From contig JAURPJ010000072.1 of assembly GCA_030835305.1 (NCBI GenBank), positions 37,832-101,831 of the forward strand: DNA of 64,000 nt. Reading direction: 5' to 3'. The notes under the pieces are model-generated. The model ran no database searches. It was not told the DNA's origin and saw nothing but the letters and a program-made list of their open reading frames with translations. This stretch comes from Verrucomicrobiota bacterium (GTDB lineage Bacteria; Verrucomicrobiota; Verrucomicrobiia; Verrucomicrobiales; Akkermansiaceae). Shown in pieces: positions 31,047-40,683 of this stretch (its first letter is position 1; the number at the start of each line of letters is the position of its first letter). A program made the translations under genes and the position numbers.

Positions 31047-32060
31047 ATGCGCGTTCTCCTCATTTTAAGTTTTTCGGTCGCGGCCCTTTGCGCGGAAAAC
31101 ACGGTAAAGGTCATCATTTTAGCGGGTCAATCGAACATGGAGGGGAAGGCGAAGAACAAATTGCTGGAATACCAGGCGAAAGCTCCAAAGACCAAGGAGC
31201 ACTTCGCGCACCTCCGAAAGGATGGGGGGTGGATCGAGCGCGAGGATGTCATGATCAAGTATCTCAACCGTCACGGAAAGCTCACGATCGGATATGGATC
31301 GCGTGAACGCACCGGGGTGGAGCTTCAGCTGGGGCACACTTTGGGGGATCATTATGAGGAGCCGGTTCTTCTGATTAAGGCGGCTTGGGGCGGTCATTCG
31401 CTTTACCAAAAATTTCGTTCGCCGTCGTCCGGATTACCACCGGGCGAAAAGCTGGCCGGGGAGTTGGAGAAAGCCCGGGAGCGGACAAAGAAGAAGAACG
31501 AGAAGCGCAAGAAGAACGATCCACTGCCCACGATGGAAGACATCAAGGCCGGATACGGAGTTTCTTGGCGTGAAATGTTGAAAGAAGTACGAGGAACACT
31601 CGAGAACTACGAAACGCTTTTTCCTTCGTTGAAAGGGGCCACTCCGGAGATCACGGGCTTCGTATGGTTTCAGGGTTGGAACGACCAATACAACGGAGCG
31701 GAAATCGAGTATGCTTCCAACATGGAGCACTTCATCAAAGACGTGCGAAAGGAATTCGAATCGCCGGAATTGCCCTTTGTAATTGGAATGATGGGACAGA
31801 ATGGTTCAAAGGAAGCAAAGGGTGCAATGAAGGTGATTCAAGACGCACAGATGGCGATGGAGAAGTTGCCCAAGGTCAAAGCGGTGCGAACGGATGTCCT
31901 CATCGACAAAGCTGCCGAAGCCCTTTATCCGACCTGGAGAGAGAACATTCCCGAGTGGGAGAAGGTTGGTTCGGACCATGGTTATCATTACCTGGGCAGC
32001 GCGATTTGGTTGAACCGGATAGGGAAGAGTTTTGCCGAAGCTCTGCTGGAATTGGAGTAG
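31047..32060 (+). CDS. SGNH-type carbohydrate esterase (sialate O-acetylesterase/CE6-like)
   Basis: Signal peptide; VKVIILAGQSNMEGKAK; FVWFQGWNDQYN; DHGYHYLGSA. Confidence 0.88.
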   Translation: MRVLLILSFSVAALCAENTVKVIILAGQSNMEGKAKNKLLEYQAKAPKTKEHFAHLRKDGGWIEREDVMIKYLNRHGKLTIGYGSRERTGVELQLGHTLGDHYEEPVLLIKAAWGGHSLYQKFRSPSSGLPPGEKLAGELEKARERTKKKNEKRKKNDPLPTMEDIKAGYGVSWREMLKEVRGTLENYETLFPSLKGATPEITGFVWFQGWNDQYNGAEIEYASNMEHFIKDVRKEFESPELPFVIGMMGQNGSKEAKGAMKVIQDAQMAMEKLPKVKAVRTDVLIDKAAEALYPTWRENIPEWEKVGSDHGYHYLGSAIWLNRIGKSFAEALLELE

Positions 32061-32177
32061 CAGAAAACAATTACTATCGGTAGGCCTCAGTCATTTCACT
32101 GAGCGATTTGATGTTGCTGCTGGCTCATTTCATCATCTTTGGATCAGCGGTTGCAGAGTAAGCAGCTTCGCTACAGA

Positions 32178-33449
32178 CTATTCCTTGGAGCTGGTCGTCA
32201 AATCGAGGCAGACCACTTCACCTTGATTGGTCCGGGCGAAGAGTTTGCCTTCTCCAATCGCAAGAGGTGCCCAGCAGAGTTTCTTGGAAATCTCCTCGAA
32301 AAACTGATGGCGTCCGGATTCGGTGAAGTCTTTTTCACCGGCTTTGCCGAAGACTACCATGCCGGTCTCGGTGAGGACCACGGTGGTTTCGCCAATCTTC
32401 GCGGTTGAGCCACGCGTACCGGGGAGGGAATGTTTCCAGAGGATATCGCCACTTTTGAAGTCCATACGGTAAAGTTCGGTATTATAGCGCTTGTCGCCAA
32501 AGCAGCCGATCAGGTCATCGCCCTCGACGAAGCAATTTTGAAAGATCATGGGAAGATCCCGGTTGCGGTGGACGATTTCCGGTTTGGGCTTGGAAACATC
32601 GATTACTGCGTAGCCCATATTGTATCCGGAAGAAATATGGACGAGATTGCCGAGGACCTGCGGATTGGAGGCATTGACATCGTAAGGGGTACGCCACTCG
32701 TATTCGTAAAGGACCTTGCCATTGGCTGATAGATCGTATCCCACCACGGAGCGGCCGTGAAAGACTACCGCAGCATCCTTGCCTTTGTGTTGGTAAAAAA
32801 CAGGCGCGGCGTAACCAGGACGAGCTCCGTTGGATGAGCTCCAGACTGTTTTACCGGTTTTCTTGTTTAAGGCGACCATTGCCCCTTTCTTCGAACAAGG
32901 GAGGCAAAGGAGCACATCACCATAGACAACGGGCGACGACGAATACCCCCAAGTTGGCATGTTACCCGAGAGGTCGTCCTTGTATTTAACGATCCACTTT
33001 TCGTCACCGGTCGCTGCATCGTAGCAAGAAAGACGGCCCGATTTGGAAAGATTGTAAACGAGACCTTCATCAATGATCGGGGTGGCTCCGGGTCCACCAT
33101 CATAAAATTTAGGGGCAAGCTTCTCGGAATAAGTCTTTTTCCAGACGACCTCACCACTTTTAGCATCGAAGCACCAAAGCGTATCGCGATCTTCGTTATT
33201 ACCCACGGTGTAAGCTCTTCCATCGGCAATAGTGAAGCTTGAGCAGCCTCGGCCTACCTTTGCCTTCCAGAGGACCTTAGGACCGTTCTTCTGGACAGTG
33301 GTAAGTATTTCGCCCTTGGCGGTGCCATTGCCATTGGGTCCCAAATAGGATGACCAGACAGATCCCCAGGTCACGAAGGTTAAACTAAAAAACAAGATGA
33401 AAATTTTCACTCCGGAGCTATAGCTTAGAAAGGCGCTAAGGCCAAACAT
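32178..33449 (-). CDS. PQQ-like beta-propeller repeat protein
   Basis: Repeats such as LWCFDAKSGEVVWKKTY, LSCYDAATGDEKWIVKY, VALNKKTGKTVWSS. Confidence 0.9.
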   Translation of the reverse strand: MFGLSAFLSYSSGVKIFILFFSLTFVTWGSVWSSYLGPNGNGTAKGEILTTVQKNGPKVLWKAKVGRGCSSFTIADGRAYTVGNNEDRDTLWCFDAKSGEVVWKKTYSEKLAPKFYDGGPGATPIIDEGLVYNLSKSGRLSCYDAATGDEKWIVKYKDDLSGNMPTWGYSSSPVVYGDVLLCLPCSKKGAMVALNKKTGKTVWSSSNGARPGYAAPVFYQHKGKDAAVVFHGRSVVGYDLSANGKVLYEYEWRTPYDVNASNPQVLGNLVHISSGYNMGYAVIDVSKPKPEIVHRNRDLPMIFQNCFVEGDDLIGCFGDKRYNTELYRMDFKSGDILWKHSLPGTRGSTAKIGETTVVLTETGMVVFGKAGEKDFTESGRHQFFEEISKKLCWAPLAIGEGKLFARTNQGEVVCLDLTTSSKE

Positions 33450-33709
33450 CGGTTTTCGAGTGCATTGTTTTTCTCGGTCTTCAGGGAAGTGAATAGATCA
33501 TTTTTAATTTCGTCTTCTTCTTCTTAGTGGGAATAAACCATTCAAATCCCTGTTCCACCGCTTTTCTATGCGGGTTCCACGAATGGAATAACTCGTGAGC
33601 ACAAGCGTGAGCAGGGTCCAGCGAATGGAAGAATTTTGGGAATTTCCTATTTTGATCCCTACTGCCAAGATCTTGTTCACACCCTGTTGGGCGTAATTTA
33701 CAGTAGCTG

Positions 33710-34768
33710 ATGATGAAGATTACCGAACATGAAAAGTGGATTCGAGTGGCCTTGGAAGAAGGGCGTAAGGGAATCGGACTCACTGCGCCCAATCCACCTG
33801 TGGGAGCGGTGGTGGTCAAGGACGGTGCCGAGCTAGCCCGTGGTTGGCATCGTAGGGCGGGGACTCCGCACGCTGAACGTGATGCCTTGTCCAAAATTTC
33901 AGAGTATGAGGCCAGAGGCGCAACGGCTTATGTGACGCTGGAACCATGCAGCACGCAGGGGCGTACGGGGGCTTGCACGGAAGCCTTGATCGCAGCTGGC
34001 GTGGCAAAAGTGGTTTATGGTGCGTCCGATCCCAATCCTTCCCACGTCGGAGGGGCGGTTGAGATTCTTGAAGCAGCAGGCATCGAGGTGGTCAAGGGAG
34101 TCCTTGAGGAAAAATGCCTGGAATTGGTTCGGGGATTCTCGATGGTTCAATCTGAAGGACGACCTTGGGTAATTGCCAAAACCGCGATGTCTCTGGATGG
34201 TCGAATTACGCGCCCGCCCGGGGAAGGACAGTGGCTGAGTGGTCCTTTGGCTCGCCAAGAAGTCCAGCGGTTGCGCGTGGAGGCGGACGCCATTCTGACC
34301 TCGGGTGAGACGGTGAGGCGGGATGACCCGGCGCTGACTCTGCGGGGACCGGGAATTCCACCCGGTAAAATGCAACCCTGGCGGGTGGTGATGACCCGAC
34401 AGGAATTGCTCCGGAAAAGGTATCAGCTATTTGAGGATGAGTGGAAAAACCGGACTTTGGTTTTTAAGAATCAATTAAAGTACGATATTTTACGTACTTT
34501 AGCGAATGAACACGAAGTGAACACGGTGTTGCTCGAGACAGGCGGCTCCTTGTTGGGTTCTTTTCTCGATGAGGGACTGATCGATGAATGGGTCATCTAC
34601 CTGACACCAATGGTGACGGGAGGCCCAACGGCAGCGGTGGGAGGGGAGGGGAGTGAGACCCTACAAGAGCGCATAAACCTGAAAAATGTAAGGATTCACG
34701 AATTAGGTCGCGACCTCTGTGCGCGTGGCTTGGTTAATCGTGTTTATGTAAAACCTCTTGAACGATAG
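33710..34768 (+). CDS. ribD: Bifunctional riboflavin biosynthesis deaminase/reductase RibD
   Basis: TAPNPPVGAVVVKDG, HAERDAL, YVTLEPCSTQGRTGACTEALI; C-terminal reductase AKTAMSLDGRI. Confidence 0.96.
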   Translation: MMKITEHEKWIRVALEEGRKGIGLTAPNPPVGAVVVKDGAELARGWHRRAGTPHAERDALSKISEYEARGATAYVTLEPCSTQGRTGACTEALIAAGVAKVVYGASDPNPSHVGGAVEILEAAGIEVVKGVLEEKCLELVRGFSMVQSEGRPWVIAKTAMSLDGRITRPPGEGQWLSGPLARQEVQRLRVEADAILTSGETVRRDDPALTLRGPGIPPGKMQPWRVVMTRQELLRKRYQLFEDEWKNRTLVFKNQLKYDILRTLANEHEVNTVLLETGGSLLGSFLDEGLIDEWVIYLTPMVTGGPTAAVGGEGSETLQERINLKNVRIHELGRDLCARGLVNRVYVKPLER

Positions 34769-34772
34769 TTGA

Positions 34773-35783
34773 TTAACCAAACATCTGGGTCCAGTGACTA
34801 GCGTAGCGACCAAGGCCTATTCGTTTGTGGGATACCTTGAACATGTTTTTATGGTGGCCAGGTGAGTAGAACCAACCTTTGTTGGCTGATGTAGGTGAGC
34901 TCGACCCCATGTAGATATTTTCTCCGCTTGCTTTGGTGCCTTCGTTGGCAGCCCGTTCCCAGGGGGTTTTCTTGCCAGGAATAGGGGACTCGTGTGAAAA
35001 GAAGTTATTTTTGGCCATGTCGTCGGAATGACCTCGGCTGGCATCGCAAAGCTTTGAATCAATCAAAAGAGCATTGAGACCGAGTAGGAGACGCCATTCA
35101 TTGACTTCGCGAACCCCTTTTCGCTCGTCTGGGGGAATGTTCTCTTTTTTGGCAACCTTGTCGTTTTCTTTGATGATACGAAGGCCTTCGCGGGGGAGCC
35201 CGGCAAACGTGGCAATTGTCTCTTTTTCGGTGGAGAGAATGTTGGTTTCTGCTTTTTCTTCGTCATGGAGAACTGCGGTGTCGACGATGGCGTCGCGGAA
35301 TTTTGCGAGGGCTAGGACGATCTTGCGCTGTTGGCCCAAGGCAGCTGGAGCGGTGGCGAAGATCTGACTGGTATCCGGCATGATAAGCTTTTTCAAAGCT
35401 TCGATCGCGGGCATGCTTTTCGTTTTGAGAAGAGGTTTCATGGCGTTTTCACCAAGTTGATATACCATCATGAAATCCTTACGATGCTGGCGGATTTTTC
35501 GATTCACCTCTGTCTTGGCCTCTCCTGTGAATTGGCTCTTTACGAAGTTATTGTGATCTTCGAGGTAGCGGTCCCGGAGTTGCGGCCACGTGTGATCGAA
35601 CTCTTTAAGAAGCGGGATAAGTTCCTTGTTTTCTAGATGCTCCAAATCGGAAATGAGATCACCAAATCCCTTATCACTTTCTATGATAGTTTGAAGACGA
35701 ACCAAGATTTCGTTCGTGGTGAGCGTCCCCGCTTTGATTTGGATCAAAGTGAGCAGCGGTAAAAGAAGAAAAAGGAGTTTCAT
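34773..35783 (-). CDS. CAP (SCP/PR1-like) domain secreted protein
   Basis: VNEWRLLLGLNALLIDSKLCDASRGHSDDMAKNNFFSHESP, GENIYMG, WFYSPGHHKNMF. Confidence 0.85.
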   Translation of the reverse strand: MKLLFLLLPLLTLIQIKAGTLTTNEILVRLQTIIESDKGFGDLISDLEHLENKELIPLLKEFDHTWPQLRDRYLEDHNNFVKSQFTGEAKTEVNRKIRQHRKDFMMVYQLGENAMKPLLKTKSMPAIEALKKLIMPDTSQIFATAPAALGQQRKIVLALAKFRDAIVDTAVLHDEEKAETNILSTEKETIATFAGLPREGLRIIKENDKVAKKENIPPDERKGVREVNEWRLLLGLNALLIDSKLCDASRGHSDDMAKNNFFSHESPIPGKKTPWERAANEGTKASGENIYMGSSSPTSANKGWFYSPGHHKNMFKVSHKRIGLGRYASHWTQMFG

Positions 35784-36135
35784 GATCGTCTCGAAGGCGG
35801 GGGATGGTAACGTTGACAAGGCTGTTTGTCTTTGAAAAAGAAGGCTCCCTTCTTTAGAAGAGTGCCTTGGTCCTTTAGTAAAACAGACGCCACCTTAGCG
35901 GCAGCGTTGTTATTGGTAGCGTTGACGCCCGATGGTTTGTCCCGTGGAGCTGAAGATGGAAAAGCCGCTGGTAAAAAAAGCCTGCGATACCTTCCAGGAT
36001 GCCTTAGGCCCTGATGACAAACCAGTTGAAGGAAGTGATATCAATAATGCTTCTTTTTCTTAAATTTTTAGACAGAACCATATTAGGATGGCGTTTAGTG
36101 TGTGTAACGCAGATTGTTGTTGCGTGTGTGCTCAG

Positions 36136-36165
36136 CAGCGGTTCGCCTTTCGAGGGGAGCCGCTG
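36136..36165. other. GC-rich imperfect hairpin upstream of mnmG
   Basis: CAGCGGTTCGCCT-TTCG-AGGGGAGCCGCTG; possible terminator. Confidence 0.4.
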
Positions 36166-36184
36166 TTGTTATTTCTGGGTATTT

Positions 36185-36209
36185 TAAATCATTGATTGAC
36201 AATGATTTA
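36185..36209. repeat. Perfect 10-bp inverted repeat upstream of mnmG
   Basis: TAAATCATTG-ATTGA-CAATGATTTA. Confidence 0.7.
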
Positions 36210-36342
36210 GCAGTAATTCAATATTACTCCGTCTATTCTAAATCCGGGGCAACGTTTTCTCATCAGGACATTATATCAATTTGGAGACTCACTTCGCCTT
36301 GCTTGTCTTTGTGGGGAATGTTGATAGCATCCGTCCTCGCCT

Positions 36343-38220
36343 ATGTATCGCTATCCCAAAGAATACGACGTCCTCGTTATCGGGGCCGGTCACGCCGGAG
36401 TCGAGGCTGCTCTAGCTGCTGCCCGTCTTGGAGTTTCTGTTGCCATATTAACCCAGAATCTCGACACGACCGGGCAGATGAGCTGTAACCCGGCAATCGG
36501 AGGATTGGCCAAGGGACACATGGTTCGCGAGATCGATGCCCTCGGGGGAATCATGGGAGAGAATACCGACGCGACTGCCATCCAGTGGCGGATGCTGAAT
36601 GCAGGCAAAGGTCCATCAGTTCGGGCTCCGCGCGCGCAGTGCGATAAGAAGGCATATCAGTTTCGAATCAAGCGAGCCATTGAAGGAGCCGAAGGATTGG
36701 ATCTCCACCAAGGGAATGTGGCAACAATCTTGGTTGAGAATGATGAAGTGAAAGGGGCGCAAACGTCTCTCCAAATGGAACTTCGCGCTAAAACGGTGAT
36801 TCTCTCGGCAGGAACCTTCATGCGGGGTCTCATGCATGTGGGCTTGAAGAACGAGAAGGGGGGCCGGATGGGGGATGCCACTTCGAATGTTTCCGAGTCC
36901 TTGAAGGAGCTTGGTTTTGAGATCGACCGGTTCAAGACGGGAACTCCCTGTCGGTTGAATGGCCGGAGTCTTGATCTAGATAAGTGTGAGAAACAAGTGG
37001 GGGATACCCCGCCTCCCTTGTTTAGCTACCATCCCGAATTGATCCGGAAGGGGGAAAACGACATCTTCACTTTGAATCATTGGGCAGATCCGAAGTTCCA
37101 CGTGGAACAAATCCCATGCTGGATTACCTGGACAACTTCCAAAACCCACGATGTCATCCGGAACAACCTTGATCAATCACCTATGTATTCTGGTAAGATT
37201 GAGGGTGTCGGTCCGCGTTATTGTCCTTCTATCGAGGATAAGGTGGTACGGTTTGCTGAAAAGGAGCGCCACCAGGTCTTTTTGGAGCCAGAAGGGCGAC
37301 ACACTCTGGAATATTACGTGAATGGCGTTTCGACTTCGCTTCCCTACGAGGTGCAACTTGAATTCCTTCGTGCGATCCCAGGACTTGAGAAATGCGAGAT
37401 CATCCGCCCTGGCTATGCGGTGGAGTATGATTACTGCCCGCCAACCCAGCTAAAACCGACTCTGGAGACCAAGACGGTATCGGGTCTTTTTTTTGCGGGT
37501 CAGATCAACGGGACTTCCGGATATGAGGAAGCGGCTGGTCAGGGTCTTCTCGCTGGCGCTAATGCTGCTCTCAAGGTGAAAGGAGAAGGGGACCTCGTGC
37601 TGGGACGTGATGAAGGTTATCTTGGAGTGATGGTTGATGACCTCGTCACCAAGGGTTGCACCGAGCCTTACCGTATGTTTACTAGTCGCGCCGAATACCG
37701 CCTCTTGCTTCGTCAGGATAACGCTGATGAACGACTCAGCCCGATTGCTTCGAGGCTGGGACTTTTGAGAGGTGAGCATGCCGATCGTTTCGCACATAAA
37801 CTCTCCTGTCTCACGGAAGCCCGTGCGTTCATCCGGAAAATAAGCTATGAACGGATCAAACTAGATCATTGGTTTCGCCAGGGTGGCCATGGCTGGCAGG
37901 ATCTGCCATCTGAGATCCGCGAAAAGTTCCACGTGGAACTTTGGCCCATTCTTGAAGCTGATTTTAAGTATGAGGGCCATATCACCCGCCAACAACAGGA
38001 GGTGGATCGCTTTAAAAAACAGGAGTCCGCGCTTATTCCGGTGGATATGGATTATCAGGTGCTCTCTGGCTTGAAAGCTGAGGCCCGTCAGCGTTTCAGT
38101 GACATCCGGCCCCGTACCCTCGGGCAAGCTGCACGGATTTCAGGAATTACCCCGGCAGACGTTACCCTCCTGATGATTGCTCTGGAGAAGCGGAAGAAGG
38201 CTGCCGACCTTGAGGCATAA
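36343..38220 (+). CDS. mnmG: tRNA uridine-5-carboxymethylaminomethyl modification enzyme MnmG (GidA)
   Basis: [22 protein letters not shown] motif, [58 protein letters not shown]. Confidence 0.98.
   Translation: MYRYPKEYDVLVIGAGHAGVEAALAAARLGVSVAILTQNLDTTGQMSCNPAIGGLAKGHMVREIDALGGIMGENTDATAIQWRMLNAGKGPSVRAPRAQCDKKAYQFRIKRAIEGAEGLDLHQGNVATILVENDEVKGAQTSLQMELRAKTVILSAGTFMRGLMHVGLKNEKGGRMGDATSNVSESLKELGFEIDRFKTGTPCRLNGRSLDLDKCEKQVGDTPPPLFSYHPELIRKGENDIFTLNHWADPKFHVEQIPCWITWTTSKTHDVIRNNLDQSPMYSGKIEGVGPRYCPSIEDKVVRFAEKERHQVFLEPEGRHTLEYYVNGVSTSLPYEVQLEFLRAIPGLEKCEIIRPGYAVEYDYCPPTQLKPTLETKTVSGLFFAGQINGTSGYEEAAGQGLLAGANAALKVKGEGDLVLGRDEGYLGVMVDDLVTKGCTEPYRMFTSRAEYRLLLRQDNADERLSPIASRLGLLRGEHADRFAHKLSCLTEARAFIRKISYERIKLDHWFRQGGHGWQDLPSEIREKFHVELWPILEADFKYEGHITRQQQEVDRFKKQESALIPVDMDYQVLSGLKAEARQRFSDIRPRTLGQAARISGITPADVTLLMIALEKRKKAADLEA
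37094..37109. promoter_or_regulatory. parS-like palindrome 1
   Basis: AGTTCCACGTGGAACA (14-bp perfect palindromic core GTTCCACGTGGAAC) inside mnmG. Confidence 0.65.
37925..37940. promoter_or_regulatory. parS-like palindrome 2
   Basis: AGTTCCACGTGGAACT (16-bp perfect palindrome) inside mnmG. Confidence 0.65.
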
Positions 38221-38274
38221 CAAGCTTGGTCTTTCCTGCTGTTTACTGTCAGAGTTCCCTGAGTGACCACTTTG

Positions 38275-39798
38275 ATGAATCTCTTTATCGTTCTGTTTTC
38301 TGTTTTCATCTCCGGAGCATTGGCGGAGCGTCCCAATATCCTGGTCATCCTCACGGATGATCACCGCTATGATGCCTTGGGCTTTTTGGGACATCCATTT
38401 CTGGAGACTCCCAATATGGACCGCCTCGCAGCCGAAGGGGTTCACTTTGAGAATGCCTACGTGACCACTTCGTTGTGTTCACCCAGTAGGGCTTCGATTC
38501 TCACCGGGCTCTACACTCACAACCATCGTGTCGTTGATAACTACAACCCAGTCAGCAAATTACTGACCTTCTTTCCCGAGCTCCTTCAGAAGGCTGGTTA
38601 CCAAACGGCTTTCATTGGCAAGTGGCACATGGGCGACAATGAAGAGAAGCAGCGCGGCTTTGATCACTGGCTTAGCTTCAAGGGGCAGGGGGTTTATGTG
38701 CCGGATCCCGCCATGCTCAAGGCAAAGGGCCGCTTCGTCCCGCAAGCTACGAACTCAGGGTTTAATATCAACGGGCAGAAGGTTGCCCAGAAGGGCTACA
38801 TCACCGATGAACTCACCGATTATGCCGAGGAGTGGCTTGCAGAAAAGGATACGGAAAAGCCCTTTCTTCTCTACGTTTCCCATAAGGGGGTGCATGCCGA
38901 TTTCCTGCCGCCTGACCGCCATGCGTTTAAGTACGATAAAGTACTTATTTCGACTCCGCCCACTCCTGTATCTAATCCCGACCTCTTCACCGATCCGCCG
39001 ATGTGGGTCCGTAACCAAAGCAATAGCAGGCATGGAGTGGAGTTCGCCTATTACACCGGTGTCGATATGAAGAAGTATTACCGGCGTTACTGTGAAGCTC
39101 TTCTGGCAGTCGACGATAGTCTGGGCCGTCTTCTGAAAAATCTCGAGAAAAGCGGTGAACTGGAAAATACCGTTGTGCTCTACCTCGGTGACAATGGTTT
39201 CATTTTCGGGGAGCATGGTCTCATCGACAAGCGCTGCGCGTATGATGAATCGGTTCGCATTCCCATGCTGATGCGCTATCCCAAATCGCTGAAGCCAGGA
39301 ACAACTGTCGAAAAGATCGTCGCTAATATTGATGTCGCTCCCACTCTGCTAGAGGTCGCTGGTTTGAAGCCGCTGAATCAAATGGACGGGAAAAGTTTCT
39401 GGCCGCTTGCGAAAGGGGAGGGGAGTCCCAATTGGCGGCAATATCTTCTCTACGAATATTACTGGGAACAAAACTATCCACAAACCCCAACTAATCATGC
39501 CGTGATCGGAGAAGACTACAAATACATCCGTTACCATGGTGTTTGGGATCAGGATGAGCTCTACCACACCAAATCTGATCCCAGGGAGCGTAAGAACCTC
39601 TTCAACGATCCCGCCCAGGAATCGCGCGTTAAAGAAATGAACAAAGCCCTTTTTGACCTCCTGGCAGATTCGAGCGGAGAGAATATACCGCTCCTTCCGG
39701 ACCGTGGGACGAAGTATTTTCATCGCAAAACCGATGGTTCCCGAGGGGCGGCTTTTCCGTCCAGCTTCCTTCGGAACGCGGGTAGGAGTGGAAAGTAA
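38275..39798 (+). CDS. Sulfatase
   Basis: Signal peptide; RPNILVILTDDHRYDALG; CSPSRASILTG formylglycine motif; IGKWHMG. Confidence 0.95.
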   Translation: MNLFIVLFSVFISGALAERPNILVILTDDHRYDALGFLGHPFLETPNMDRLAAEGVHFENAYVTTSLCSPSRASILTGLYTHNHRVVDNYNPVSKLLTFFPELLQKAGYQTAFIGKWHMGDNEEKQRGFDHWLSFKGQGVYVPDPAMLKAKGRFVPQATNSGFNINGQKVAQKGYITDELTDYAEEWLAEKDTEKPFLLYVSHKGVHADFLPPDRHAFKYDKVLISTPPTPVSNPDLFTDPPMWVRNQSNSRHGVEFAYYTGVDMKKYYRRYCEALLAVDDSLGRLLKNLEKSGELENTVVLYLGDNGFIFGEHGLIDKRCAYDESVRIPMLMRYPKSLKPGTTVEKIVANIDVAPTLLEVAGLKPLNQMDGKSFWPLAKGEGSPNWRQYLLYEYYWEQNYPQTPTNHAVIGEDYKYIRYHGVWDQDELYHTKSDPRERKNLFNDPAQESRVKEMNKALFDLLADSSGENIPLLPDRGTKYFHRKTDGSRGAAFPSSFLRNAGRSGK

Positions 39799-39802
39799 AG
39801 TA

Positions 39803-40204
39803 TTATGCTTGGTAAAAGGGAATTTGGACCACGGAAGCAAGCTTCTGAAAGTCCAGATCGATCGTGAGAATTTCCATTTCTCTGGCAATGGCGATGGCCG
39901 CGATGAGGCAGGTGGTGTTGGTGACAAGAATCCCCGAGTCGTGACACTTGTTGTAGAGGCGAGCGGCCTCGGCATAGTCGCTGGAATTGACAGGTTCGTC
40001 AGGAAAAGCGTTGAGGGCGCTTCGGAGACGGTCGAATTGCACGGTGTAGCGAACTCCGGATAGGATTTCCTGCCGGACAGGTCCGATCATAACGGCTTTG
40101 CCCGTTTCGATTAGTTCAGTCAGAGCTTCGGTTTCCAGCGCGTCTACGGGGTTCCTACGCCGCAGGGCCAGCGACCAGACCGAAGTGTCCACGATCACTC
40201 CCAT
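39803..40204 (-). CDS. PIN-domain toxin (VapC-like)
   Basis: MGVIVDTSVWSLALRRR (DTSVW); acidic residues consistent with PIN fold; adjacent antitoxin gene. Confidence 0.88.
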   Translation of the reverse strand: MGVIVDTSVWSLALRRRNPVDALETEALTELIETGKAVMIGPVRQEILSGVRYTVQFDRLRSALNAFPDEPVNSSDYAEAARLYNKCHDSGILVTNTTCLIAAIAIAREMEILTIDLDFQKLASVVQIPFYQA

Positions 40205-40401
40205 GACGACCTCCTTCCTGCGGTGTGGTCGTAGCTTTCGTCGATGTCGATCTTTCCAAAAAGACGGGTGACCTCCTTTTGTTTGCGGCGATTAATGTAT
40301 TCTCTCAAGGCAGTTTCTACTGCCGCTCTTTTGCTTCGGTGATTCCCGATTTTGACTGCTTCTTCGAGTAATTCTTGTGCGATATCAAGATTAGTTGCCA
40401 T
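40195..40401 (-). CDS. VapB-like antitoxin
   Basis: MATNLDIAQELLEEAVKIGNHRSKRAAVETALREYINRRKQKEVTRLFGKID; overlaps the toxin start. Confidence 0.85.
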   Translation of the reverse strand: MATNLDIAQELLEEAVKIGNHRSKRAAVETALREYINRRKQKEVTRLFGKIDIDESYDHTAGRRSSWE

Positions 40402-40420
40402 GTGCAACAATATCGCACAA
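40375..40420. promoter_or_regulatory. Candidate VapBC operator: nested inverted repeats
   Basis: TTGTGCGATAT (40375-40385) / ATATCGCACAA (40410-40420) enclosing GTTGC-CATGT-GCAAC (40394-40408). Confidence 0.6.
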
Positions 40421-40477
40421 TAAAACATACAAGAAAAACCTTATGTTCACAGAGTTTTACCCTCTACCCGGCGAATT

Positions 40478-40665
40478 ACCAGCTGCGGCTGGAGTAAATG
40501 AATGGTTCGTCCTTTTTGGTCCCAATGACCTGGAACCAGTTCGTGTCGCCATTTATGTCGAAGCCTCCATAGACCATAGAGGTGTAAAACCAGCCATCGA
40601 CTTCGACGGTTTTGGTCAAACGGTGACCGGCGGGGAGTTTTTCTGTGGCTGGAGCGCGCTAACTT
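40478..40665 (-). pseudogene. 3' remnant of a secreted protein gene
   Basis: Coding-like frame RAPATEKLPAGHRLTKTVEVDGWFYTSMVYGGFDINGDTNWFQVIGTKKDEPFIYSSRSW* with no start or 5' part. Confidence 0.35.
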
Positions 40666-40683
40666 CATTAGGCTTTCCTCCTA

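Noticed and set aside
34476-34501. 9-bp perfect inverted repeat TAAAGTACG-ATATTTTA-CGTACTTTA in ribD
   Set aside because: Inside a conserved coding region, explained by codons for LKYDILRTL; similar AAGTAC repeats in other CDSs look coincidental
35826-36060. Short ORFs between the CAP gene and mnmG
   Set aside because: No recognisable domain, start, or conservation cue; left unannotated
38928-38947. TAAGTAC-GATAAA-GTACTTA inverted repeat in sulfatase
   Set aside because: Coding sequence for KYDKVLI; no context supporting a regulatory role
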